From NCBI RefSeq assembly GCF_006349365.1, contig NZ_CP040899.1, positions 1,240,001-1,304,000 of the forward strand: a stretch of DNA of 64,000 bases, read 5' to 3'. Positions 43,992-53,245 of this stretch are shown here, in pieces. Within the stretch, counting starts at the first letter, position 1, and each line of letters begins with the position of its first letter. A program made the translations under genes and the position numbers. Origin of the DNA: Georgenia wutianyii. GTDB taxonomy: Bacteria > Actinomycetota > Actinomycetes > Actinomycetales > Actinomycetaceae. Below the pieces are notes generated by a model that saw nothing but the letters and a program-made list of their open reading frames with translations, had not been told where the DNA came from and searched no databases.

Positions 43992-44960
43992 TCACGGGGC
44001 CTCGCAGCCGAGGGCGTCCTGGAGCGCGGCGAGGTTGGCGCGCATGACGGCGGGGTAGTCGAGGTCGGGGTCCTGCTGGTTCTCCAGCGGGTCGAGCACC
44101 TCGGTGCGCAGCCCGAGGTCCGAGGCGAGTGCCTCGCTCACGGCCGGGCTGACGAGCGACTCGACGAAGACGGTGTCCACGCCGTGCTCGTCGACGACGT
44201 CGGCGACCTCGGCGAGCCGGGCGGGGGAGGGCTCGGCCTCGGGGTCGATGCCGGACAGGCCCTCCTGGCGGATCCCGTGCTCGGAGGTGAGGTAGCCGTA
44301 GGCCTCGTGCGTGACGACGATCGTGTCCTGGGCGCACCGGGCCAGGCCGGCGTCGATCTCCGCGTCGAGGTCGGTGAGCTCGGCGACGACCCGCTCGGCG
44401 TTCGCCTCGTAGGTGGCAGCCCCGTCGGGGTCGACGGCGGTGAGCTCCTCGGCCAGGGCCGCGGCGACCTCGGCCAGGCGGGCCGGGTCGAGCCAGAAGT
44501 GGGGGTCGAGGAACTCCCCGCTGTGGTCGTGGTCGGCGTGGCCCTCGTGGTCGTGGTCGTGGCCGGTCTCGCCGGTGGTGAGGAGCCGGGTGTGCTCACC
44601 GGCGTCGAAGGCGGTGGCGCCGGTGACCGCGACGGCCTCGTCGACGGCGGGCTGGAAGCCGGAGAGGTAGGCGACGAGGTCGGCGCCCTCGATGTCGGTG
44701 ACGGTGCGCGGGGAGAGCTCGACGGTGTGGGGGTCGACGCCGGGCGGGGTGAGGGACTCGACCTCCACCCGGTCACCGCCGATCTCGGAGGCGAGGTACA
44801 GCAGCGGGTAGAAGCTCGCGAGGACGGTCGTGCGCGCGTCGTCGGACGCCTCTGGGGTGCTGCTGGTCGCTGTCGCGGCGTCGCCGGACTGGAAGGCCGC
44901 GCACCCGCCGAGGGCGAGGACGGCGACGAGGGAGGCGGGCACGACACGGCGCAAGAGCAT
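43992..44960 (-). CDS. znuA: zinc ABC transporter substrate-binding lipoprotein ZnuA
   Basis: A 322-residue cluster A-I metal-binding lipoprotein. The signal peptide MLLRRVVPASLVAVLALGGC ends in a lipobox. The mature part has the family's DPHTVELSPR histidine, a His-rich loop HDHDHEGHADHDHSG, then DPHFWLDP and VTHEAYGYL. I choose ATG 44960, which follows a GAGAAT -10 by seven bases (leaderless) and gives a clean signal peptide; in-frame ATG 44969 and TTG 44975 are alternatives. Both putative Zur boxes overlap its promoter. Confidence 0.93.
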   Translation of the reverse strand: MLLRRVVPASLVAVLALGGCAAFQSGDAATATSSTPEASDDARTTVLASFYPLLYLASEIGGDRVEVESLTPPGVDPHTVELSPRTVTDIEGADLVAYLSGFQPAVDEAVAVTGATAFDAGEHTRLLTTGETGHDHDHEGHADHDHSGEFLDPHFWLDPARLAEVAAALAEELTAVDPDGAATYEANAERVVAELTDLDAEIDAGLARCAQDTIVVTHEAYGYLTSEHGIRQEGLSGIDPEAEPSPARLAEVADVVDEHGVDTVFVESLVSPAVSEALASDLGLRTEVLDPLENQQDPDLDYPAVMRANLAALQDALGCEAP

Positions 44961-44974
44961 GAGACTCATTCTCA
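44960..44974 (-). promoter_or_regulatory. Zur box 1 over the znuA -10 region
   Basis: Minus-strand TGAGAATGAGTCTCA is an inverted repeat close to the actinobacterial Zur consensus as I recall it (TGAnAATGATTnTCA). It covers the GAGAAT -10 and reaches the start codon. Confidence 0.65.
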
Positions 44975-44981
44975 ATAAGGA

Positions 44982-44996
44982 TGAGAACCGTTGTCA
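44982..44996 (-). promoter_or_regulatory. Zur box 2 over the znuA -35 region
   Basis: Minus-strand TGACAACGGTTCTCA has outer arms TGAnAA/TTnTCA like box 1. It overlaps TTGACA (44993-44998), which is 18 bp from the -10. Tandem operators would occlude both promoter elements. Confidence 0.55.
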
Positions 44997-45055
44997 AACC
45001 GGCGTGGGGCTCCCGGCGTACGGCGCCCGCCGTGCCCGGTCCCCACCCCTCACGC

Positions 45056-45095
45056 GCCGAGAGCTGGATCGCGCGCGCACGATCCAGCTCTCGGC
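45056..45095 (-). terminator. long perfect hairpin after glyS
   Basis: GCCGAGAGCTGGATCG pairs over 16 bp with its exact complement around an eight-base loop, starting nine bases after the glyS stop on the minus strand. Confidence 0.85.
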
Positions 45096-45104
45096 GGGGT
45101 GGGG

Positions 45105-46490
<1,386 letters not shown>

Positions 46491-46515
46491 GTCAATCACT
46501 CCAGTCTGTGTGCGT

Positions 46516-46565
46516 CCGCACCTGGCGGGTGCGAGCTGGTCAGACCCGCGCCTGGCTGGCGCGAG
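46516..46565 (-). promoter_or_regulatory. glyS leader with two near-identical hairpins displaying GCC
   Basis: On the minus strand two hairpins occur 30 bases apart before glyS: 46565-46545 (stem CTCGCGCC/GGCGCGGG, loop AGCCA) and 46534-46516 (stem TCGCACC/GGTGCGG, loop CGCCA). One G-C pair in the first is A-T in the second, a compensatory change. If the closing pair opens, each is a seven-base loop with GCC at the anticodon position, as in tRNA-Gly(GCC). Possible GlyRS-binding autoregulatory operator, by analogy with E. coli thrS. The same bases are an open frame (LAPARxG repeated), so a coding explanation remains. Confidence 0.45.
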
Positions 46566-46678
46566 CACCGGACCAACCTACCTGGACCCGGCCGGACGGA
46601 GGACCCGGCCGCGCCCCCACACCGGCGGCCGACGGGGGCGTGACCGTGTCGTGGCGGCCGGGACGACGGGCGTCGCGT

Positions 46679-46684
46679 TAGGTT
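46679..46684 (+). promoter_or_regulatory. leaderless -10 promoter of the YibE/F gene
   Basis: TAGGTT, seven bases, then ATG 46692; the message probably begins at or one base before the start codon. Confidence 0.45.
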
Positions 46685-46691
46685 CGGGGCG

Positions 46692-47876
46692 ATGAGCCAC
46701 GCCCACGTCCACGTGCTCGACGAGACGCCCACCCCGCTGCCGCCGGACCAGGCGCGCCGGGTGCGCCTCGTGCTCGCCGCGATCGTCGTGCCCCTCCTGC
46801 TCGCCACGGTCGCCGGCCTCGTGTGGCTGTGGCCGAGCGGGGAGAGCCCGGTCGGCTCGGTGCCGCTCCTCGGCGACGGCATGTCGATCGAGACCGCCGA
46901 GGTCGTCGAGGTCACCGGTGAGCAGGGCGCGGAGGTGCGCGCCGAGCTGCTCACCGGCGTCGGGGAGGGCCAGGTCATCCCCGTCCAGGTGCCGCCCGAG
47001 GTGCTCGACAACGGGGCCGACGTCGGGGACCGGGTGCGGCTGCTCTTCAGCCCGACCGCCCTCGGCTCGGGCGTCCCCTACGTGTTCTGGGACTTCGAGC
47101 GCACCGTCCCGGTGGCGTGGCTCGCGGTCCTCTACGCCGTCGTCGTCCTCGCCGTGGCCCGGTGGCGCGGGCTGGCCGCGATGGCCGGGCTGGGCGCCTC
47201 GCTCGCCGTCGTCGTCGTCTTCGTCCTGCCCGCCCTCATGACGGGCGCGCCGCCCCTGGCCGTCGCCCTCGTCGGAGGCAGCGCGATGATGTTCTTCTCC
47301 GTCTACCTCGCCCACGGTGTGTCGATCCGGACGACGACGGCGCTCGTCGGCACCTTCATCGGCCTGGCGATCGCGACGGCGCTGGCCATGTGGGGGACGC
47401 GCGCGGCGAACCTCACCGGGACGACCTCGGACACCTCGCTCATGCTCTCCGGCACCTTCCCCGGGCTGCGGCTGCAGGACCTGCTCCTGTGCGGGATCGT
47501 CATCGCCGGCCTCGGGGCGCTCAACGACGTGACGATCACGCAGGCCTCGGCCGTGTGGGAGCTGCACGCCGCGGACCCGACGATGCCGCGCCGGCGGCTG
47601 TGGCTCGGGGGCATGCGCATCGGGCGCGACCACATCGCCTCGACGGTCTACACCCTCGCCTTCGCCTACGTCGGCACGGCCCTGCCGGTGCTGCTCATGG
47701 CAGCCTCCTACGACCGCGGCGTCGTCGACACGCTCATGGCGGGGGAGATCGCCGAGGAGGTCGTGCGCACGCTCGTGTCCTCGATCGGTCTCGTGCTCGC
47801 CATCCCGGCGACGACGGCGATCGGTGCCGCGCTCGTCGTCACGACCGCAGGCCGCGGCGCCCCGGCCGAGCGCTGA
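46692..47876 (+). CDS. YibE/F family membrane protein
   Basis: A 394-residue membrane protein of the YibE/F family. A first transmembrane segment lies at about 25-45 (VLAAIVVPLLLATVAGLVWL), a beta-rich extracellular domain at 50-140 and about seven further hydrophobic segments, with LHAADPTMPRRRLWLGGMRIGRDHIASTVYTLAFAYVGTALP characteristic of the family. Transport role is unknown. The N-terminus is His-containing (MSHAHVHVLDE). It is divergent from glyS. Confidence 0.88.
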   Translation: MSHAHVHVLDETPTPLPPDQARRVRLVLAAIVVPLLLATVAGLVWLWPSGESPVGSVPLLGDGMSIETAEVVEVTGEQGAEVRAELLTGVGEGQVIPVQVPPEVLDNGADVGDRVRLLFSPTALGSGVPYVFWDFERTVPVAWLAVLYAVVVLAVARWRGLAAMAGLGASLAVVVVFVLPALMTGAPPLAVALVGGSAMMFFSVYLAHGVSIRTTTALVGTFIGLAIATALAMWGTRAANLTGTTSDTSLMLSGTFPGLRLQDLLLCGIVIAGLGALNDVTITQASAVWELHAADPTMPRRRLWLGGMRIGRDHIASTVYTLAFAYVGTALPVLLMAASYDRGVVDTLMAGEIAEEVVRTLVSSIGLVLAIPATTAIGAALVVTTAGRGAPAER

Positions 47877-47957
47877 CGCGGCTCGTCGTCGCGGCTCGGA
47901 GCACGCCGGCGGCGGACCCGTGACGGCGGCCACGATGACGGGGTCGCGGACGTCGGG

Positions 47958-47963
47958 GAGAAT
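47958..47963 (+). promoter_or_regulatory. leaderless -10 promoter of dus
   Basis: GAGAAT, exactly six bases, then GTG 47970. Confidence 0.4.
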
Positions 47964-47969
47964 GTCCGG

Positions 47970-49184
47970 GTGAGTGCGCTGCGGATCGGATCGGTCACGG
48001 CGGGCAGCCCGGTGGTGCTGGCCCCGATGGCCGGCGTCACCAACCCCCCGTTCCGGCGGCTGTGCCGGGAGGCGGGACTCGCCGCGCTCGACGACGCCAC
48101 GCGCGCCACGGCCCGGCCCGGAGAGCACGCCCCCGCGGGCCTCTACGTCACCGAGATGGTCACCTCGCGCGCGCTCGTCGAGCGCAACGAGGAGACGATG
48201 CGGATGGTCGAGCCCGACCCGCTCGAGCCGGTCCGCTCCGTCCAGCTCTACGGCGTCGACCCGGCGACGGTGTCGGCGGCGGTGCGGATCCTCGTCGAGG
48301 AGGACCGCGCCGACCACGTCGACCTCAACTTCGGGTGCCCCGTCCCCAAGGTCACCCGCAAGGGCGGCGGCGCCGCCCTGCCGTGGAAGCGCGACCTGTT
48401 CCAGGCGATCGTGACCGGCGCCGTCGATGCCGCTCGGCGCGGCTCGCGCGGCCGCGCCCGCGAGGTCCCGGTCACCGTGAAGATGCGCATGGGCATCGAC
48501 GACGACCACCTCACCTACCTCGACGCCGGACGGATCGCCGAGCGGGCCGGCGTGGCCGCCGTCGCCCTCCACGCCCGCACCGCCGCCCAGCACTACTCGG
48601 GCCAGGCGCGGTGGGAGACCGTCGCGCGGCTCAAGGAGACCGTCCGCAGCGTCCCGGTGCTCGGCAACGGGGACATCTGGTCCGCCGAGGACGCGATCGC
48701 GATGGTCGAGCAGACCGGGTGCGACGGCGTCGTCGTCGGCCGCGGGTGCCAGGGGCGGCCGTGGCTGTTCACCGACCTCGTCGCCGGGTTCGCCGGCTCG
48801 CCGCTGCGGGTGCGGCCGGGGCTGGCGGAGGTCGCCGCGACGGTCCGCCGCCACGCCGAGCTCATGGTCGAGTACTTCGACAACGAGAACAAGGCGCTGC
48901 GCGAGCTGCGCAAGCACATGGCGTGGTACCTCAAGGGCTACGTCGTCGGCAGCGAGGCGCGTCGGTCGCTCGGGCTGGTGAGCACCCTCGCCGAGCTCGA
49001 CGAGCGCCTCGCGACCCTCGACCTCACCCAGCCCTACCCGGGCGAGGGCGCCGAGGGACCGCGGGGACGGGCGGGCTCGCCGCGCACCCCGCACCTGCCC
49101 GAGGCGTGGCTCGACAGCCAGGACGTCGACGAGCGCCTCCGGGCCCTGCTCACCGAGGCCGAGCTCTCCATCTCCGGCGGCTGA
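47970..49184 (+). CDS. dusB: tRNA-dihydrouridine synthase
   Basis: A 404-residue FMN enzyme reducing uridines in tRNA with NADPH. It has LAPMAGVTNPPFRRLCREAG, YVTEMVTSRALVERN, DLNFGCPVPKVTRKGGGAALPW (catalytic Cys), VTVKMRMGIDDDHLTY, ALHARTAAQHYSG and the FMN phosphate region GNGDIW/VVGRGCQGRPW. The C-terminal helical domain with HMAWYLKG is present. The symbol follows usual actinobacterial naming for the single DusB-like enzyme. GTG 47970 sits six bases after a GAGAAT box. Confidence 0.93.
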   Translation: MSALRIGSVTAGSPVVLAPMAGVTNPPFRRLCREAGLAALDDATRATARPGEHAPAGLYVTEMVTSRALVERNEETMRMVEPDPLEPVRSVQLYGVDPATVSAAVRILVEEDRADHVDLNFGCPVPKVTRKGGGAALPWKRDLFQAIVTGAVDAARRGSRGRAREVPVTVKMRMGIDDDHLTYLDAGRIAERAGVAAVALHARTAAQHYSGQARWETVARLKETVRSVPVLGNGDIWSAEDAIAMVEQTGCDGVVVGRGCQGRPWLFTDLVAGFAGSPLRVRPGLAEVAATVRRHAELMVEYFDNENKALRELRKHMAWYLKGYVVGSEARRSLGLVSTLAELDERLATLDLTQPYPGEGAEGPRGRAGSPRTPHLPEAWLDSQDVDERLRALLTEAELSISGG

Positions 49185-49194
49185 CCCCGCCCAG

Positions 49195-49234
49195 GTCGTG
49201 CGGAAGTCGGCTGTCGTGCGGAAGTCGGCTGTCG
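49195..49234. repeat. tandem 18-bp repeat, two copies plus part
   Basis: GTCGTGCGGAAGTCGGCT occurs twice perfectly (49195-49212, 49213-49230) and continues GTCG. The complement of the same unit, with one base changed, recurs at 59942-60013. Both sites lie between convergent genes. Confidence 0.85.
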
Positions 49235-49281
49235 GCGCAGGGGGGGTGGGGGCAAGGGCAGGGGGGCGGGAGGGCGCGACC

Positions 49282-50109
49282 TCAGTCGCGGGTGCGGTAG
49301 AGGTGCATGGTGATGGGGGCGAAGACCGCGGTGAGGGCGGCTGAGGCGACGAGCACCCAGGCGACGCTGGAGAACGTCGTGGCGCCCGCCATGAGCCCGC
49401 GCACGGCGGTGACGAGGTGGCTCACCGGGTTGACGTCGACGACCGCCTGGAGGCCCGAGGGCATCGTCCGCGGGTCGACGAAGATGTTCGAGGCGAACGT
49501 CAGCGGCATGATGACGAGCATCGACACGCCCATGACGGCGTTCGGGCTGCGCATGACCAGGCCGAGGATGGTGAACACCCAGCTGAGGGAGAACGCGAAG
49601 ACGAGCAGGAGCAGCAGCCCGAGGACCACCCCGGTGACCCCGCCGTCGGGCCGGAAGCCGAGGACCAGCCCGAGCGCGAGCGTGACGCACGAGGCGATCG
49701 TGTAGCGCACGGTGTCCCCGAGCAGCGCGCCGACGATCGGTGCCGGGCGCCAGATCGGCAGCGAGCGGAACCGGTCGAAGACGCCCTTGGTGATGTCGTT
49801 GTTCAGGGTGAAGCCCGTGTAGACGCTGACGATGAGCACCGTCTGGACCATGATCCCGGGCAGCAGGAACTGCAGGTAGGTGCGCGTGTCACCCGCGATG
49901 GCCCCGCCGAACAGGTAGGTGAACATCAGGGTGAAGATCACCGGGGAGAGCGTGACGTCGAACAGCTGCTCGGGCACGTGCTTGATCTTGAGCAGCGCCC
50001 GGTGGGCGAAGACGAGCGTGGTGACCGGCGCGGAGGCGCGCTCGGGCGGGTCGGTGACCGCGACGGCGTCGCGCAGCGCGGTGTTCGCGCCGATGTCGAG
50101 GGATCTCAT
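49282..50109 (-). CDS. ABC-2 type transporter permease (DrrB-like)
   Basis: A 275-residue permease with six hydrophobic segments: [54 protein letters not shown] and others, plus the family's [22 protein letters not shown] cytoplasmic loop. It matches daunorubicin-resistance-type DrrB exporters. ATG 50109 overlaps the stop of the ATPase gene, so the two form a complete exporter. The substrate (drug, lipid or other) cannot be told. Confidence 0.92.
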   Translation of the reverse strand: MRSLDIGANTALRDAVAVTDPPERASAPVTTLVFAHRALLKIKHVPEQLFDVTLSPVIFTLMFTYLFGGAIAGDTRTYLQFLLPGIMVQTVLIVSVYTGFTLNNDITKGVFDRFRSLPIWRPAPIVGALLGDTVRYTIASCVTLALGLVLGFRPDGGVTGVVLGLLLLLVFAFSLSWVFTILGLVMRSPNAVMGVSMLVIMPLTFASNIFVDPRTMPSGLQAVVDVNPVSHLVTAVRGLMAGATTFSSVAWVLVASAALTAVFAPITMHLYRTRD

Positions 50110-51092
50110 GACGTCCTCTCCGCGGGTGAGGGCTCGGTCTGCTCCTCGGCCGGGCTTCCGGTGAGCGCGAGGAAGACCTCGTCGAGGCTCGGCTGGCCGA
50201 GGCTGAACTCGGGCACGTCGAGACCTGCGGAGTGCAGGGCGACGAGCGCCCGGGCCGGGGAGTCCGGCGCGTCCTCCGGGACCCGTGCGCTGAGCCCGAG
50301 CCCGTCGGGCAGCTCGGTGACGGGGGTGCCGAGGACGTCGGCGAGCACGGCGCCCGCGGCGGGGCGCTGGGAGTGCTCGGCCACGCGCAGGGTCACGGTG
50401 CCGGTGCCGACGGAGGCCTTGAGCTGGGGTGCGGTGCCCTCGGCGATGACCCGGCCGCGGTCGATGACGGCGATCCGGTCGGCGAGCTGGTCGGCCTCGT
50501 CGAGGTACTGGGTGGTGAGCAGGACCGTGGTCCCCCCGGAGACGAGGAGCCGGACGATGTCCCAGACCTGGTTGCGGCTGCGGGGGTCCAGCCCGGTGGT
50601 CGGCTCGTCGAGGTAGAGCACCCGTGGGCTCATGACGAGGCTCGCCGCGAGGTCGATCCGGCGATGCATGCCCCCGGAGTAGGTCTTCACCGCCTTGTCG
50701 GCGGCCTCGCTGAGGTCGAAGGCGGCGAGCAGCTCCCGGGCGCGCTCCTTGGCCCGTGCCCCGGGGAACCCGTAGAGGCGGGCGAGGAGGCTGAGGTTCT
50801 CCGCGCCGGTGAGGTCCTCGTCCACCGAGGCGTACTGGCCGGTGAGCCCGACGCGGGCGCGGACGGCGTCCGGCTCGCGCCGGATGTCGTGACCGAGCAC
50901 CCGGGCGGTGCCGGCGTCGGGGGCGAGCAGGGTGGCGAGCATGCGGACGACGGTCGTCTTGCCGGCGCCGTTGGGTCCGAGCAGCCCGAAGACGGTGCCC
51001 TGCTCGACCGAGAGGTCGACGCCGTCGACGGCGGTCGTCTCCCCGAAACGTCTGACGAGGCCCTCGGCCTCGATCGCCAGGGCGAGTTCCAT
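50106..51092 (-). CDS. ABC transporter ATPase (DrrA-like)
   Basis: A 328-residue ATPase of the daunorubicin-resistance family. Walker [11 protein letters not shown]-loop [13 protein letters not shown], signature YSGGMHRR (family variant of LSGGQ), Walker [19 protein letters not shown] and H-loop [14 protein letters not shown]. The C-terminal DrrA extension ([17 protein letters not shown]) is typical. AAGGAG precedes ATG 51092. A promoter (TTCACC, 18 bp, TAGGAT) lies about 70 bases upstream. Confidence 0.93.
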   Translation of the reverse strand: MELALAIEAEGLVRRFGETTAVDGVDLSVEQGTVFGLLGPNGAGKTTVVRMLATLLAPDAGTARVLGHDIRREPDAVRARVGLTGQYASVDEDLTGAENLSLLARLYGFPGARAKERARELLAAFDLSEAADKAVKTYSGGMHRRIDLAASLVMSPRVLYLDEPTTGLDPRSRNQVWDIVRLLVSGGTTVLLTTQYLDEADQLADRIAVIDRGRVIAEGTAPQLKASVGTGTVTLRVAEHSQRPAAGAVLADVLGTPVTELPDGLGLSARVPEDAPDSPARALVALHSAGLDVPEFSLGQPSLDEVFLALTGSPAEEQTEPSPAERTS

Positions 51093-51163
51093 GGCGGCTC
51101 CTTCGCGATGGTGGTGTGCCGGGTAGAGACCGGCGCGGTGCCCCGAAGTCATCGCAGGCGCCG

Positions 51164-51193
51164 ATCCTACGTCCGCGGGTGGAACCGGGTGAA
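51164..51193 (-). promoter_or_regulatory. promoter of the DrrAB-like operon
   Basis: On the minus strand TTCACC (51193-51188), 18-bp spacer, TAGGAT (51169-51164). Confidence 0.45.
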
Positions 51194-51217
51194 GGGGAGT
51201 TTCCGGGCAGCAGAAGA

Positions 51218-51254
51218 CGCACCCCGCCACCCGGCGGACCGGGGGCGGGGTGCG
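51218..51254 (-). terminator. hairpin after the alpha-glucosidase gene
   Basis: CGCACCCCGCC and GGCGGGGTGCG form an 11-bp perfect stem 14 bases downstream of the GH13 stop. Confidence 0.7.
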
Positions 51255-51267
51255 GGTCGGGCGCGGG

Positions 51268-53088
51268 TCAGGCCTGGTCGCGCAGCCAGACGGTGGTGTC
51301 GGCGGGGACGGCGCCGTCGGAGAGCGGACCGCTGGCGAGGAGCACCTCGTGGCCCTCGGGCAGCGGCACCGGGTCGGCGCCGATGTTGGTGAGGACGAGG
51401 ACGGCGGGCCGTCCGTCGCCGGTGTTGCGCGCCGCGACGACGTCCTCGCCGGCGGGCACCAGCTCCAGGGCCCCCGCGCCGAGCCCGAGCCCGGCGCGCA
51501 GCTCGAGGGCCGCGCGGTACATCCGCAGCGTCGAGCCCTCCTCCTGCTCCTGGGCGTCGGGTGCCAGCGCGGCCCACGACTCGGGCTGGGGCAGCCACGT
51601 GCGTCCGGTGGGGGAGAAGCCCAGTCCCGGGGCGTCCGAGCGCCACGGCAGCGGGACGCGGCAGCCGTCGCGGCCCTTCTCGGCGTGCCCGGTGCGCCAC
51701 CACGCCGGGTCCTGGCGCAGCGAGTCGTCCAGGGTGGTGTGCTCGGGCAGACCGAGCTCCTCGCCCTGGTAGAGGTAGGCGCTGCCGGGCAGGCCGAGCA
51801 TGAGGAGGCTGGCCGCGCGGGCGCGGCGCAGGCCGAGCTCGGCGTCGGGCTGCGGGTCCTCCGCGCCGATGCCGTTGGGGCCCTTGCCGGTCTGGGCGAA
51901 GCCGAGGCGCGAGGCGTGGCGCACGACGTCGTGGTTGGACAGCACCCACGTCGTCGGCGCGCCGACGGCGTCGTTCGCGGCGTAGGAGGAGGCGATCGAC
52001 TCACGCAGCGCCGGAGCGTCCCACCGGGTGACGAGGAAGTCGAAGTTGAACGCCTGGTGCATCTCGTCGGGGCGCACGTAGCGGGCCAGGCGCTCGAGCG
52101 GCTCGACCCACGCCTCGGCGACGAGGATGCGCGCGTCGTACTCGTCCAGGACGGCGCGCCACTCGCGGTAGATCTCGTGGACGCGGTCCTGGTCGAACAT
52201 CGGGCTGCGGCCGGTGACGGCGTCGTCGCTCGCGTCGGGCGGCGCGACGCCGTCGTCGGGGACGTCGGTGCCCTCGACCATGCGCACGTGGCCCGCCCAG
52301 TCCGGCAGCCCGGCGGCCTTGACCAGGCCGTGGGCGACGTCGACGCGGAAGCCGTCCACGCCGCGGTCGAGCCAGAAGCGCAGGATGCTGCGGAACTCGT
52401 CGTGGACCTCGGCGGACTCCCAGTTGAGGTCGGGCTGGGTGGAGTCGAAGAGGTGGAGGTACCACTGGCCGTCGTGCTCCCACGGGCTGCCCGGGGCGTC
52501 GGGACGGTCGCACACGCGGGTCCACGCCTGGCCGCCGAAGACGGACTGCCAGTTGTTCGGCGGCTCCTCCCCGCGCTCGCCGCCGCCCTCGCGGAAGACG
52601 TACCGGGAGCGGGCCGCGGAGTCGGGCCCCTCGGCCAGCGCCTGGCGGAACCACGCGTGCTGGTCGGAGGTGTGGTTGGGGACGAGGTCGACGATGACCC
52701 GTAGACCGAGCTCGTGGGCGCGGGCGATGAGCACGTCGGCGTCCTCGAGGGTGCCGAAGATCGGGTCGACGTCGCGGTAGTCGGCGACGTCGTAGCCCGC
52801 GTCCTTCTGCGGGGAGCGGTAGAAGGGGGAGAGCCACACGGCGTCCACGCCCAGCCGCGCGAGGTGCTCCAGCCGCTCGGTGATGCCCGGCAGGTCCCCG
52901 ATCCCGTCGCCGTTCGCGTCCCCGAAGGAGCGCGGGTAGATCTGGTAGATGACGGCGGTGCGCCACCAGTCGGCGTCAGCGGCCGGCTGGTGGACCACCT
53001 GGCCGGTCGCGGGCAGGGAAACAGGGCTGGGTGAAGTCACGGGCGTTCCAGTCGGGGGTCGAATGACGGGTCTCGTTACGGTACCCAC
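51268..53088 (-). CDS. GH13 alpha-glucosidase
   Basis: A 606-residue cytoplasmic GH13 enzyme (oligo-1,6-/alpha-glucosidase type) hydrolysing malto- or isomalto-oligosaccharides. Barrel motifs are intact: [20 protein letters not shown] (nucleophile Asp), ILVAEAWVE (acid/base Glu) and [10 protein letters not shown]. The N-terminus has [26 protein letters not shown] choose GTG 53088, preceded at seven bases by GGGAGGGAGG; GTG 53040 is an alternative. The LacI/maltose-type transporter cluster lies beyond the divergent asparaginase gene and may supply the substrate. Confidence 0.93.
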   Translation of the reverse strand: MGTVTRPVIRPPTGTPVTSPSPVSLPATGQVVHQPAADADWWRTAVIYQIYPRSFGDANGDGIGDLPGITERLEHLARLGVDAVWLSPFYRSPQKDAGYDVADYRDVDPIFGTLEDADVLIARAHELGLRVIVDLVPNHTSDQHAWFRQALAEGPDSAARSRYVFREGGGERGEEPPNNWQSVFGGQAWTRVCDRPDAPGSPWEHDGQWYLHLFDSTQPDLNWESAEVHDEFRSILRFWLDRGVDGFRVDVAHGLVKAAGLPDWAGHVRMVEGTDVPDDGVAPPDASDDAVTGRSPMFDQDRVHEIYREWRAVLDEYDARILVAEAWVEPLERLARYVRPDEMHQAFNFDFLVTRWDAPALRESIASSYAANDAVGAPTTWVLSNHDVVRHASRLGFAQTGKGPNGIGAEDPQPDAELGLRRARAASLLMLGLPGSAYLYQGEELGLPEHTTLDDSLRQDPAWWRTGHAEKGRDGCRVPLPWRSDAPGLGFSPTGRTWLPQPESWAALAPDAQEQEEGSTLRMYRAALELRAGLGLGAGALELVPAGEDVVAARNTGDGRPAVLVLTNIGADPVPLPEGHEVLLASGPLSDGAVPADTTVWLRDQA

Positions 53089-53245
53089 GGTGCTGCCTCC
53101 CTCCCAACGTGGGGCGGGAAACCCCGGCGACCCACGTCCGCAACCGGAGTGAAACACCTCACTGCGAGTGTGTCGCCACACGGGGACGAAGGTCCCGGTG
53201 TCCGTGCCGGCGGTCCGCCCGGCGAGGACCACGAGGAGGACACGC

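Noticed and set aside
46491-46568. T-box riboswitch before glyS
   Set aside because: The leader is under 80 bases, with no T-box antiterminator sequence; the twin hairpins are a better description.
51194-51207. GGGGAGTTTCCGGG upstream of the DrrAB-like operon
   Set aside because: Only the left arm fits GGGGA-N4-TCCCC and the right arm does not match, so it is not considered a site.
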